In this document: piece by piece, positions 44,701 through 46,656 of the stretch | Layout: every line of letters starts with the position of its first letter | How positions within the stretch are numbered: the first letter of the stretch is position 1 | Assembly (NCBI RefSeq): GCF_025370935.1 | Contig: NC_133472.1 | Span: 27,390,401-27,454,400 of the forward strand | DNA from: Choristoneura fumiferana | Lineage: Eukaryota > Arthropoda > Insecta > Lepidoptera > Tortricidae | Length of the DNA stretch: 64,000 nucleotides | Direction: 5' to 3' | Translations under genes and position numbers: made by a program | The notes under the pieces: generated by a model | Seen by the model: only the letters and a program-made list of their open reading frames with translations | Told to the model about the DNA's origin: nothing | Database searches by the model: none

Positions 44701-46334
44701 GTCCTTTAGTAAACAGGCATTGAATAACATCATTGACGAGCAAGTGTGATGAAAAAGTATTAAAGCAAAGTATCAAAAGATCACTTTCAAATGACCTCAA
44801 CGCGAAGTTTTACTCGCTCAACATCAATCCACTTCATTTAATAATCTCGTGTCACCTGTTCATAGCTTTACTGCCGTAACTTCCTAAAAAAATTAAACAA
44901 CCTACGCAGCTGTATAATATTTCTTTTCGCAAATCACAATTAGCGCGGGATGCGCCGAGTACGTTGTCCATAACTCGCACTTTACTAATTGTTTAAAGAC
45001 GTCAAGGAATAAAGAAAAATCTGAAGAATAAGCGGGAATGGCTTCACATGTGTTGTTAAGGCATTCCCGCTGATGCTTCAGATTCGTCTTCGTCGATTCT
45101 TCGATACATATATTTTCCGCGCTATGTTTTGCTCTTCACTATTTACGGCTCTTGCTTTTTAATACATTTGTTGCCACTTTATAGGCACTATCCACCTGTG
45201 GTCTTATCTGAAAACTAGTTGGCCGCAAATCTTATCTCTTATATCGACATATTTGTTTATCTATGAACGTATTGCTCCCATCGGTTGCGTCAGAGCCACC
45301 GTCAATTACTGCTTAAAGAAATGCATTCATCTAACTATAATGCATTTCAAATTTTATTGTAGGTCTGGTACTAACTTAGATACTGTCTATTTCCCTGACG
45401 TTATACCCGAATGTGCTCTTCGTATTAAAATGTTGAATGTTCATTATACGGACTTGCCGATTGTAATGTTTTGATTTTAACTGTCCTACTTAAACAATTT
45501 ATGAAACACTGGGTAAAGTCGAGAAATGTGCCAATTAAAAACACATGGAATGTTAGTAAGAATATACTGACACTAAACTATATACAATAGTATTTGGAGT
45601 TTCATGTTTGTTTTCGTTTTACTAACACTGTAGGTGTGACTGTATAAATCTTTATCTACAACTTGTTTTTTATACTTAAAACAGCATTTTACTTCACTGA
45701 TTACAACGCACTTACATGGTACTTGGTGAAACCGTCCCAAAGGCTGCTGCACCACCGTGACGGGCTTCGTATAGAGTCAAAGTAGTCGGTACCGGCGTAC
45801 CGTATACACTTATAGATATCAAAAGTTTCTGCAGCAGTTTTTGAAAAAGTCTCAATTGTAGAGTCGCAAGTCGCAAATCCAGACCAAACAAGTTAAAGAG
45901 GTCAGAATTGGTAAGGACACATTCTGGATAGTAAGTCAAGGTGAAATGACTTCTTCGTTTTGCTGAAAATTTACGTGTTTTTTCTGATTCCATACATTAA
46001 AACTTTAGTAGACAGTATGTCGTTTTTAATGAACTTCAATGAAATTAATTTTGTGTGATTTCCGTACAGGCTGGACCTGAAATGACATGGGTGGTCGCGG
46101 ATCACATTGCTACCGGAGCTGGCGAGCTCACAGTTACGAAAGGACAGCAAGTAGAAGTGGTTGAGGGTTGGCAAGGCCACACTGACTGGTGGGTGGTGCG
46201 AGTTCCGGGCGAGCCTCCGCAGGAGGGTGCCGTACCGGGGCATGTTCTTAAACCACAACCGCAAATCAGTCTACCTCAACAGAAGACTTCGCCCTCCAGG
46301 CGTCCACTTAGTCAACCCTGCGAAGAAGTACTTG
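2637..46334 (+). CDS. trio: trio: Rho guanine-nucleotide exchange factor (partial gene, 16 exons)
   Basis: This is the central part of a Trio/Kalirin family protein, a cytoplasmic scaffold that activates Rac/Rho GTPases and steers axon growth and actin remodelling (family knowledge). Sixteen GT-AG exons join with consistent phase to about 973 codons. In order they give spectrin-type repeats with the Trio-like stretches ERDALEVSSRLELWGDELQR and VLEHWTVRKKRLEQCQQF, a DH domain (AELLQTERAYVKDLE; HPLAAYLIKPVQRITKYQLL), a PH domain ending VKQTWVRRLREVIQ, a Ser/Asp-rich linker and an SH3 domain. The first exon starts in phase 2 and the last ends in phase 1, so the gene continues beyond both sides. 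The SEC14 domain and the second DH-PH are not in the window. Exons 2, 3, 4, 7 and 8 are very GC-rich compared with the AT-rich introns. Identification is by family motifs read by eye; boundaries rest on splice signals and phase. Confidence 0.93.
3211..3409. repeat. DIRS left terminal repeat (3' side of the element)
   Basis: From about 3281 to 3409 this is an inverted copy of 8397-8530, including the poly-T run at 3341-3360 that pairs with the poly-A run at 8446-8467. The outer part 3211-3280 differs from the right end and is matched only by the internal complementary region. Confidence 0.88.
3462..3583. repeat. DIRS internal complementary region (ICR)
   Basis: Bases 3462-3536 are the exact reverse complement of 3211-3285 (75 of 75), and 3537-3583 are the exact reverse complement of 8511-8557 (47 of 47). 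The element's two outer ends therefore meet head to tail at 3536/3537, as expected of the ICR used to template a closed circle in the DIRS model. Its place beside the recombinase end fits DIRS-1 architecture. Confidence 0.92.
3817..4821 (-). pseudogene. DIRS tyrosine recombinase, frame-broken near the C-terminus
   Basis: A 334-residue reading frame with the fold of a phage-integrase-type tyrosine recombinase, the enzyme that inserts the circular DIRS intermediate. An N-terminal SAM-like region (SIKQYNTCLKKWFLFC) is followed by the first catalytic Arg in TAHRVQTFSKI, the HxxR box in SAHSTRHAATS and the conserved Trp in QTAGWSGTS. The nucleophilic Tyr expected some ten residues after the Trp is absent from this frame. 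A FYSRE-type segment that could carry it lies in an adjacent frame at about 3870-3890, so a one-base indel near 3880 probably disables this copy. The start overlaps the end of the RNase H frame, as is usual for DIRS. The leftmost start at 4821 is a choice of convenience. Confidence 0.85.
4752..5555 (-). CDS. DIRS RNase H plus methyltransferase-like domain
   Basis: This frame holds the RNase H that removes RNA from the RNA-DNA hybrid, then the conserved domain that follows it in DIRS polyproteins. The RNase H acidic residues appear in EIFTDAST, INYLELLAA, RIDNTTAIS and NSVADAESR. From about residue 130 the signature LPEIDIFASRLN, AINAFTVSW, YAFPPF and MVVPMWPTQPWYP marks the DIRS methyltransferase-like region. 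The frame stays open upstream of the nominal start and probably continued from RT, but a frame change near 5585 separates the two. It overlaps the recombinase by about 70 nt. Confidence 0.85.
   Translation of the reverse strand: MEIFTDASTTGYGVACGEDTASGPWSEDERRQHINYLELLAAYLGLKIFTGTLRNCQILLRIDNTTAISYINRMGGVQFPHLTQITKQIWQWCEKRAIFIYASYIRSADNSVADAESRRIHPDIEWELVDWAFERIINKFGLPEIDIFASRLNFKCHKYISWHRDPDAYAINAFTVSWSKFYFYAFPPFTVILKTLRKIVNDKAKGIMVVPMWPTQPWYPLFRRMLISKPIILNPARGNELILSTCSDRSVHRKITLVAGILSGHHS
5581..6726 (-). CDS. DIRS reverse transcriptase
   Basis: This is the reverse transcriptase of the element. It has the DIRS/Ty3-like entry motif (WISGYKIPFARK), LRPKSNGKDRLILNLKNLN, the fingers/palm stretch MTTLDLKDAYFLIKIH, LPFGLCTAPFVFTKIM, and the catalytic YxDD box as YLDDLLLIS, followed by KFLGYIIN. 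It overlaps the 3' end of gag in a different frame (offset one base), so expression would need frameshifting, reinitiation or a second transcript. It ends at a stop about 25 nt before the RNase H frame, where the family normally reads straight through, so a one-base lesion near 5585 is likely. Confidence 0.88.
   Translation of the reverse strand: MEPEDQGACLSEGAARQLLEDVVRSAESRAPLDMVKYAGRLSYCYNEWSQITCDPDVLCWISGYKIPFARKVIQTIQPRNYLNSNNELCRYNECINNLLKNGTISKCKPCPDQFLSNIFLRPKSNGKDRLILNLKNLNKFIDTKHFKLEDVRTAIKLISKNSFMTTLDLKDAYFLIKIHDDSKKYLRFQWNNNLYEFNALPFGLCTAPFVFTKIMKVVAKLLRASGHISTIYLDDLLLISDTFVDCQQNRMDTVKLLNALGFIINREKSSNLPSTSCKFLGYIINSKDLQISLPTEKRLKIKREIQKFKLLKRCKIREFSRLLGLLTSACPAIEYGWLYTKELERSKFLNLRNTDDYDIYMNIPPPYHPTWNGGILILITR
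6590..7539 (-). CDS. DIRS Gag-like protein, exon 2
   Basis: This is the main part of the structural protein. The region after the splice acceptor begins with an acidic/Ser stretch (DSQHENSQLEDQD, EPEPEPSTSTAEPAST). It then has a helical core resembling DIRS Gag (WSPLNPEIK-like sequence at NGPVLNPEIKAAVSD; DAGRLLCDCQHTDTTVRRMF) and a basic tail with PVKKPPPK and ends overlapping RT. The acceptor TTTTACAG at 7547-7540 gives exactly the phase required by exon 1. Without splicing the open frame extends to 7561. Gag is poorly conserved, so the call leans on position and on the match of exon 1 to DIRS Gag N-termini. Confidence 0.7.
7540..8121 (-). other. Predicted spliced intron in DIRS gag, with 38 bp repeats
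   Basis: 582 nt bounded by GTATGT and a pyrimidine-rich TTTTACAG, with matching phases on both sides. It contains four related 38 bp units at 7660-7697, 7803-7840, 7860-7897 and 8009-8046. Each begins TAGTAA and ends TTACTA (TTTCTA in the first), with AAAGTG and CGCATT inside. A 17 bp block GGCAGTAGATACCGAGC occurs twice near 7602 and 7637. The role is unknown. Confidence 0.6.
8122..8293 (-). CDS. DIRS Gag-like protein, exon 1
   Basis: This starts MPKRKHQDNEEYDSIARKIK, a short basic coiled N-terminus of the kind seen in DIRS Gag proteins, followed by KKARPRRRI and a Ser-rich stretch. A GAAG/GTATGT donor at 8122/8121 lies in phase 1, complementing the acceptor at 7540. Without splicing the frame would stop after about ten more codons. 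Confidence 0.7.
8397..8557. repeat. DIRS right terminal repeat (5' side of the element)
   Basis: Inverted copy of the left terminal repeat, with poly-A at 8446-8467. It lies directly upstream of gag and would hold the element's promoter by analogy with other DIRS elements. The outermost 47 bp (8511-8557) are repeated inverted in the ICR. Confidence 0.88.
8679..8810 (+). CDS. trio: trio exon 2: spectrin repeat
   Basis: 132 nt, phase 0 to 0, acceptor GGTTGCAG, donor CAG/GTTCGT. It reads VSSRLELWGDELQRAEPPRD and continues as a helix ending MQHATYQ. About 70% GC, in sharp contrast to the flanking intron. Confidence 0.93.
8811..10934 (+). other. trio intron 2
   Basis: 2124 bp of AT-rich intron. 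Around 9415-9600 there is a dispersed-repeat fragment beginning near AACCCCCGACGCAAAAAGAG and running through GTCTGTGTGTCTGTCTGT, a type repeated widely in moth genomes. I see no supported gene or RNA here. Confidence 0.6.
10935..11139 (+). CDS. trio: trio exon 3: spectrin repeat
   Basis: 205 nt, phase 0 to 1, acceptor TTTTACAG, donor CTCG/GTACGA. It encodes VVQQGQELAAGIAEAADVMA, an Ala/Gly-rich loop, then LLLEFLHDRQLDLEELAEER and FEQCVQL, a close structural match to the Trio repeat helix. GC above 70%. Confidence 0.94.
11140..11835 (+). other. trio intron 3
   Basis: 696 bp of AT-rich sequence ending at a TTATTCAG acceptor. No repeats or other features recognised. Confidence 0.7.
11836..12064 (+). 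CDS. trio: trio exon 4: spectrin repeat
   Basis: 229 nt, phase 1 to 2, donor CAG/GTAGCT. It encodes QFQKDATQVVSWIRNGEAML, then AEAEQLKREHDQFQ and a second helix ending RADALRAANHYDPHTI. The conserved Trp and the heptad pattern are those of a spectrin repeat. Confidence 0.95.
12065..12515 (+). other. trio intron 4
   Basis: 451 bp. An imperfect inverted pair (TTGGTCATGATCCGTCATGG at 12350 and GTTGTCATGGCGG at 12395) is the only local structure seen. It ends in a T-rich tract before TTTTTTTTAG. Confidence 0.6.
12516..12747 (+). CDS. trio: trio exon 5: spectrin repeat
   Basis: 232 nt, phase 2 to 0, donor CAG/GTTAGT. It encodes EISEEVTERWQRLVTCAEER and NFYKTAEQVCSVLDSLEREY, then a polar linker rich in Ser, Asp and Gln (STDELTQSQTVDKAAQ) leading into the next repeat. 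Confidence 0.95.
12846..13046 (+). CDS. trio: trio exon 6: spectrin repeat
   Basis: 201 nt, phase 0 to 0, acceptor ATTGTAG, donor AAG/GTATGT, after an intron of only 98 bp. It encodes VAALIVKHGEQKEAFLKACT and continues with LARRTAETFLKYAARSAQVH to the end LLSQENK. Confidence 0.95.
13144..13398 (-). repeat. tRNA-derived SINE, copy 1
   Basis: Read on the - strand, a tRNA-like head has an A-box-like TGGCCAAGTGGTTAGAGAAC and a B-box GGTTCGATTCC. The body has CATATATCTG-type and GTTTAATATGTAT-type sequence and the tail is A/T-rich (ATTTATTCATTTATTTA). Other copies are at 24342-24612, 24806-24981 and 51361-51911. Confidence 0.8.
13407..13642. mobile_element. hAT-type MITE with 8 bp target duplication
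   Basis: 236 bp with ends CAGTGTTTTTCAAACT and a GTCTGAAAAACACTG inverted partner, GC-rich inner ends (GCGACCCCC / GGGGGGTCGCGACCC) and a flanking GTCTAAAG duplicated at 13399-13406 and 13643-13650. The CAGTG terminus and 8 bp duplication are hAT hallmarks. There is no transposase frame, so it is non-autonomous. It inserted at the 5' edge of the SINE. Confidence 0.88.
14688..14942 (+). mobile_element. 5'-truncated RTE-type LINE, 3' end
   Basis: It encodes the C-terminal end of an RTE reverse-transcriptase polyprotein (LKWQWAGHITRRTDNRWGRR; RVLEWRPRIGKRSVGRPQ; GEAYVQQWTNIG, then stop). It finishes in a short GATGATAGTAGTAGTAG tail. TAACGGTAGAAT flanks it at 14676-14687 and 14943-14954, a 12 bp target duplication. 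Confidence 0.88.
15093..15358 (+). CDS. trio: trio exon 7: last spectrin repeat
   Basis: 266 nt, phase 0 to 2, acceptor GACCACAG, donor CCAG/GTTACT. It begins VLEHWTVRKKRLEQCQQF, a highly conserved Trio/Kalirin signature, then ARAAVEWIRETQERCG. A run of seven Ala codons (GCG/GCC) follows where vertebrate Trio has a Ser/Thr-rich insert, then RERVRLLAQLADGLVEKGHP and KEWVAAVDAR. The poly-Ala tract comes from a GCG trinucleotide run and may vary in length between individuals. Confidence 0.96.
15552..15716 (+). CDS. trio: trio exon 8: linker before DH1
   Basis: 165 nt, phase 2 to 2, acceptor GTCACAG, donor AAAGA/GTTAGT. It encodes YAEFSGSMEGGESEAESDSG, an acidic low-complexity stretch, a Pro/Ala segment and the basic end DDKRRSARRKE. 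It corresponds to the flexible linker between the spectrin repeats and the first DH domain. Confidence 0.9.
15717..16114 (+). other. trio intron 8, mostly a dispersed repeat
   Basis: From about 15747 to 16000 it holds a repeat that starts GGGTTCCGTACCAAAAAGGT and includes a run of CTGTCTGTCTGCCTGTCT-type sequence. An inverted copy lies at 43960-44180. It ends at GTCTCAG. Confidence 0.75.
16115..16241 (+). CDS. trio: trio exon 9: DH domain start (GEF1)
   Basis: 127 nt, phase 2 to 0, donor AAG/GTAAAC. It encodes FIMAELLQTERAYVKDLETC, the CR1 helix of a Dbl-homology domain, which contacts the GTPase switch regions in the family, then ITCYLREMRTDPTAVPQALQ. Confidence 0.97.
16413..16624 (+). CDS. 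trio: trio exon 10: DH domain middle
   Basis: 212 nt, phase 0 to 2, acceptor ATTTTCAG. It encodes EELIFGNIEEIHRFHERVFL and GHCFVTWAREFDMYVSYCRN, the central DH helices, ending AGDYFER. Confidence 0.97.
16625..17211 (+). other. trio intron 10
   Basis: 587 bp. A short GT dinucleotide run at about 16950-16965 and a TATATATATACTTCTATATATATCT-like palindromic stretch near 17050 are the only structures seen. Confidence 0.6.
17212..17344 (+). CDS. trio: trio exon 11: DH domain CR3 helix
   Basis: 133 nt, phase 2 to 0, acceptor TTAATCAG, donor AAG/GTAAAA. It encodes VQRKKKLEHPLAAYLIKPVQ followed by RITKYQLLLKDLQACC. This is the long CR3 helix that is the most conserved part of the DH domain and completes the Rac-binding surface. 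Confidence 0.97.
17375..17450 (+). mobile_element. RTE-type LINE 3' fragment
   Basis: It reads QDREEWWRKRGEAFAQQWD and then a stop, the C-terminus of a second RTE-like family related to 25905-26170. Only about 75 bp remain. Confidence 0.6.
18113..18249. mobile_element. Fold-back MITE (GGCTGTTTCACC family), copy 1
   Basis: 137 bp, almost a full palindrome: GGCTGTTTCACCATCCATTG at the left and its complement at the right, with only a short centre. The second copy is at 46407-46543. Confidence 0.85.
18880..18998. mobile_element. Fold-back MITE (GGGCTACTACGAAA family), copy 1
   Basis: Imperfect palindrome with GCTACTACGAAACTCGAAGT on the left and TTCGAGTTTCGTAGAAGCCC on the right. Related copies lie at 26949-27079, 27083-27210, 43004-43087 and 52523-52630. 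Confidence 0.75.
19595..19886. mobile_element. Fold-back MITE with about 120 bp inverted arms
   Basis: The left arm (19595-19700) carries CTAACCTTGAAAATAATTTT and CTAGTTTGAAGTCGGTGC. The right arm (19765-19886) carries their inverted partners and ends AGTGATTGTAGCCAAAG against CTTTGGCCATAAGTCACT. No coding content. Confidence 0.8.
22445..22705 (+). CDS. trio: trio exon 12: DH1 end and PH1 start
   Basis: 261 nt, phase 0 to 0, acceptor GTTGCAG, donor ATG/GTGAGT. It begins DGLEVMLSVPKKANDAMHLS, the last DH helix, then EVVLQDSFHVWDLRQIIKKG and RERRVFLFDLHLLLAKE, the first strands of the PH domain that packs against DH in Trio GEF1. Confidence 0.97.
22706..23127 (+). other. trio intron 12 with a LINE 3' tail
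   Basis: 422 bp. At 22792-22935 lies a dispersed repeat containing AGAGATCGCTCTTAAGCGAT and ending near AATAAAGAGTC, a retroposon 3' end with its own polyadenylation signal. A related inverted fragment is at about 50815-50880. Confidence 0.65.
23128..23289 (+). CDS. trio: trio exon 13: PH1 domain end
   Basis: 162 nt, phase 0 to 0, acceptor TTTGCAG, donor CAG/GTGAAT. It encodes TSELGVTEHIEGDECKFSVW and then the C-terminal PH helix VKQTWVRRLREVIQ with its conserved Trp. Confidence 0.97.
23559..23641 (+). CDS. trio: trio exon 14: linker
   Basis: 83 nt, phase 0 to 2, acceptor TGTCATAG. It encodes ETYFSGVLQQPPRSPARVRP and a Ser/Arg end. Family members have a similar short linker straight after PH1. 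Confidence 0.9.
23642..24117 (+). other. trio intron 14
   Basis: 476 bp of AT-rich sequence ending at TATTTTCAG. Nothing recognised. Confidence 0.7.
24118..24205 (+). CDS. trio: trio exon 15: acidic/Ser linker
   Basis: 88 nt, phase 2 to 0, donor AAG/GTAAGA. It encodes DLDDTLLDETLDRNSLASFG and ends GNTTDSDK. It resembles the DLD..LLDD..DRNS motif between PH1 and SH3 in vertebrate Trio. Confidence 0.93.
24342..24612 (+). repeat. tRNA-derived SINE, copy 2
   Basis: It has an A-box-like TGGCCACGTGGTTAGAGAAC, a B-box GGTTCGATTCC, the family body and a TATTTATTTATTTATTTATTC tail. Read left to right it is the most complete copy in the window. Confidence 0.85.
24612..24780. mobile_element. MITE with TTCACAAGAGCTGACAC ends, short copy
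   Basis: The left end TTCACAAGAGCTGACACTAA pairs with CGTGTTAGCTTTTGTGAA at the right. A longer relative with the same ends is at 31835-32210. It abuts the SINE tail. Confidence 0.7.
24806..24981 (-). repeat. tRNA-derived SINE, copy 3 (headless)
   Basis: An inverted relative of the copy at 24342-24612, carrying the body and tail but lacking the tRNA-like head. Confidence 0.75.
25905..26172 (-). mobile_element. 5'-truncated RTE-type LINE, family 2
   Basis: On the - strand it encodes LKWDWAGHVCRMPDELWAKI, RRPGRPRRRWRDELD and GEAFAQQWDRIG, the C-terminus of an RTE reverse transcriptase. It finishes in an AAT-repeat tail (25905-25927). ACATATTT occurs at both edges, a probable short target duplication. 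Confidence 0.82.
26571..26732 (-). pseudogene. Remnant N-terminal frame inside the TIR element
   Basis: A 53-codon frame beginning MDSEQPSTSSHRRRSEEILS, then a basic PRKKRKRQ stretch that looks like a nuclear localisation signal. The polar, basic composition suits the N-terminus of a DNA-transposon protein, but I cannot assign a family. It is probably what is left of the element's own gene. Confidence 0.45.
26949..27079. mobile_element. GGGCTACTAC-family MITE, copy 2
   Basis: Inverted arms around GGGCCTACTCCGGAATTCG and TTCGAATTTCGTAGTAGCCC. It lies inside the 26337-27482 element and is followed at once by copy 3. Confidence 0.7.
27083..27210. mobile_element. GGGCTACTAC-family MITE, copy 3
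   Basis: Inverted arms around GACTACGAAATGCAAAACTC and TTTTGTAGTAGCCC, in tandem with copy 2. Confidence 0.7.
27518..27658. mobile_element. Small fold-back element
   Basis: GTTAACTCATTCACTGCCA at the left pairs with TGGCAGTGAATTCGTTAAC at the right, about 140 bp apart. No coding content. Confidence 0.6.
29980..30660. repeat. Long imperfect inverted repeat
   Basis: The left arm near 30005-30055 (ATAAACAATTAATAAATAAT) pairs with the right arm near 30385-30432. A second pair (TACTTTTTCTAC at 29990; GTAGAAAAAGTAA at 30648) suggests a larger element with an inserted middle. The exact ends are unclear. Confidence 0.45.
31049..31571. repeat. 286 bp tandem duplication (two copies)
   Basis: The block from CGATTATCATGAATGATATG to AAATATAGTTTTAC at 31049-31293 is repeated at 31335-31571. 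The copies differ by a few bases and one short deletion in the second. Each unit holds the small palindrome ATCATGAATGATATGATTCATGA. Confidence 0.9.
31835..32210. mobile_element. MITE with GATCGATTCTCAAGAGCTG ends, long copy
   Basis: The left end GATCGATTCTCAAGAGCTGA pairs with the right end CAGCTCTTGTGAATCGATC. Same end family as 24612-24780, but about 375 bp long. Confidence 0.75.
32255..32463. mobile_element. Fold-back MITE with about 45 bp TIRs
   Basis: TACAGTCAGCGTCACATAGT and AGCCAAGATCACCA at the left have inverted partners ending GACGACTGTA at the right. 209 bp, non-coding. Confidence 0.75.
32780..32836. repeat. 14 bp minisatellite
   Basis: Three units of the form NGCTCAGCGATRCT and a fourth variant (AGCTCTAGCGATGTT) run head to tail. 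Degenerate CTCGCT/AGCGAT words continue on both sides from about 32745 to 32990. Confidence 0.75.
33405..33965. repeat. Dispersed repeat (TCTCCACGCCGAAACACAAC family), split copy
   Basis: It carries GATCACCACCGCCCATAAAC, GCGTTGCCAACCTAGAGGCC and TCTCCACGCCGAAACACAAC in the same order as the inverted copy at 44278-44549. A SINE (33580-33876) interrupts it. It is probably the 3' end of a retroposon; the class is not certain. Confidence 0.75.
33580..33876 (-). repeat. Second tRNA-derived SINE family, with 11 bp target duplication
   Basis: On the - strand the head reads GGTGGCCAAGTGGTTTAACC (A-box-like) and GGGTTCAAACCCC (B-box). The tail GCTCAGCAATGGGACGTTAA resembles the RTE LINE 3' ends in this window. 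TTACTCTCCAC is duplicated at 33569-33579 and 33877-33887. Confidence 0.88.
34427..34620. promoter_or_regulatory. CpG-rich block, candidate internal promoter
   Basis: About 190 bp of dense CG dinucleotides (for example GGCGGCGACGCGTCCGCATT) inside an otherwise AT-rich 21.9 kb intron. No transposon ends or coding similarity explain it. It could be an alternative trio promoter or the start of an unrelated transcript on either strand. Confidence 0.4.
34576..34764 (+). CDS. Candidate alternative first exon of trio (SH3-containing isoform)
   Basis: An ATG in the context CCGCGATGG opens 63 codons (MGTTPPPVGLAHTKQHKTRR at the start) that run to a CAG/GTGAAT donor in phase 0, the phase needed by the SH3 exon at 46070. 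The peptide has no recognisable domain, and its C-terminal part reads like untranslated sequence in a chance frame. It is offered only because of the CpG block and the phase match. Confidence 0.25.
35800..36790. repeat. Composite dispersed repeat, interrupted
   Basis: It starts near ACTAGCTTTTGCCCGCAGCT and ends near AGTTTTATATATTTAATAGA, with CCGATCCGTCCAGTGGTTTG before the end. This is a widespread insect repeat pattern. The middle (36180-36330) holds a GC-richer segment shared with the element at 51522-51819. Confidence 0.6.
37940..38110 (-). pseudogene. Possible decayed retroelement coding scrap
   Basis: The - strand reads KRLVDVTGHRVAGLLGQRI and, in another frame, DPSIFGTLPKG. This recalls a short motif common in lepidopteran retroelement proteins. 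It is too short and broken for assignment. Confidence 0.3.
39325..39744. mobile_element. MITE with inserted LINE scrap
   Basis: The left end GCTTCGTTTCCACCAGAGAT and the right end ATCCCTGATGGAAACGCAGC are inverted partners. Between them, about 39402-39595 carries a LINE-like C-terminal scrap on the + strand (SKWKEVVSTYPYEKEA, then stop). CCAATA lies on each side of the scrap, a possible target duplication. Confidence 0.65.
42259..42358. mobile_element. 100 bp fold-back MITE, copy 2
   Basis: GGTCGTAAGAAGGGGATTAC pairs with GTAATCCCCTTACTGCCC. The core (GAGAGCCTATTAGAACCC; GGGCTTTTAATGACTCGA) is shared with the element at 1256-1354. Confidence 0.7.
42433..42907. mobile_element. Harbinger-like MITE with TAA target duplication
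   Basis: 475 bp with ends GGGCCTCCACGTACACTCGG and an inverted partner GAATGTATGAGGCGGCCC, rich in CGGAATTCCG palindromes near both ends. TAA flanks each side (42430-42432; 42908-42910). GGGC termini and a 3 bp TWA duplication fit PIF/Harbinger elements. Confidence 0.75.
43004..43087. mobile_element. GGGCTACTAC-family MITE, copy 4 (partial)
   Basis: It carries ATCGAAGTACGTATCGTACC and TTAGTAGTAGCCCC, but the left terminal part is missing. Confidence 0.6.
43960..44180. repeat. GGGTTCCGTACC-family repeat, inverted copy
   Basis: Inverted relative of 15747-16000, with AGACAGACAGGCAGACAGAC and TACGAAACCCTAAAA at its end. Confidence 0.75.
44278..44549. repeat. TCTCCACGCCGAAACACAAC-family repeat, inverted copy
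   Basis: An uninterrupted copy of the repeat that is split at 33405-33965, ending in a poly-A/T-rich edge at 44549. Confidence 0.75.
45018..45084. ncRNA. Pre-miRNA-like hairpin
   Basis: Arms 45018-45042 and 45060-45084 pair at 22 of 25 positions around a 17 nt loop. The size and three internal mismatches are those of an insect pre-miRNA. Pairing does not clearly extend outward, which argues against a MITE, and no second copy was found. I do not recognise the sequence as a known miRNA, and expression cannot be judged. Confidence 0.35.
46070..46334 (+). CDS. trio: trio exon 16: SH3 domain
   Basis: 265 nt, phase 0 to 1, acceptor TCCGTACAG, donor CTTG/GTAAGT. It encodes a Trio-type SH3 fold: MTWVVADHIATGAGELTVTK, GQQVEVVEGW, the paired Trp in TDWWVVRVPG and the closing GAVPGHVLKP. 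The usual ALYDY is degenerate, as it is in this family. A Ser/Pro-rich tail (QKTSPSRRPLSQPCEEVL) leads toward the next exon, which lies beyond 64000. Confidence 0.93.
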
Positions 46335-46406
46335 GTAAGTACCATAGTACCATTTTTTTAACAGAACGTAAAATGTCTACCTACTCTAAATTATTTAAGA
46401 TTAAGG

Positions 46407-46543
46407 GGCTGTTTCACCATCCATTGATTAGCGTTAACCGACGGTTAAATGTGATGCCGTCTCCGTCTATTAGAACAAAACAAATAGAGAAGGTATCATA
46501 CCTAACCGCCAGTTAACACTAATCATTGGATGGTGAAACAGCC
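46407..46543. mobile_element. Fold-back MITE (GGCTGTTTCACC family), copy 2
   Basis: Same palindrome as 18113-18249, with a few substitutions in the right arm. TTAA occurs at both edges (about 46401 and 46545), so a piggyBac-like TTAA target is possible. Confidence 0.82.
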
Positions 46544-46656
46544 CTTAAGTGTGCCACTCGCCCTATATTAGGTACAGCTCGCTATTATTATGATAAACAT
46601 GAAATGACGCAGTTAACACATTTAAAATACAATTCATAATATCGTACCTAATTTTT

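Larger units (their letters stand above)
24206..46069 (+). other. trio intron 15 (21.9 kb)
   Basis: The long intron between PH1 and SH3. Besides the elements listed separately it holds a LINE 3' fragment near 25060-25260 (with GTCAAAGTCAAAATATC), TE scraps at about 35800-36790 and 37940-38110, and a microsatellite-like TATGTATGTATG near 39580. The stretches 20-22 kb before it and 27.9-29.9, 37.0-37.9, 40.0-42.2 and 45.1-46.0 kb within it show no supported feature. Confidence 0.6.
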
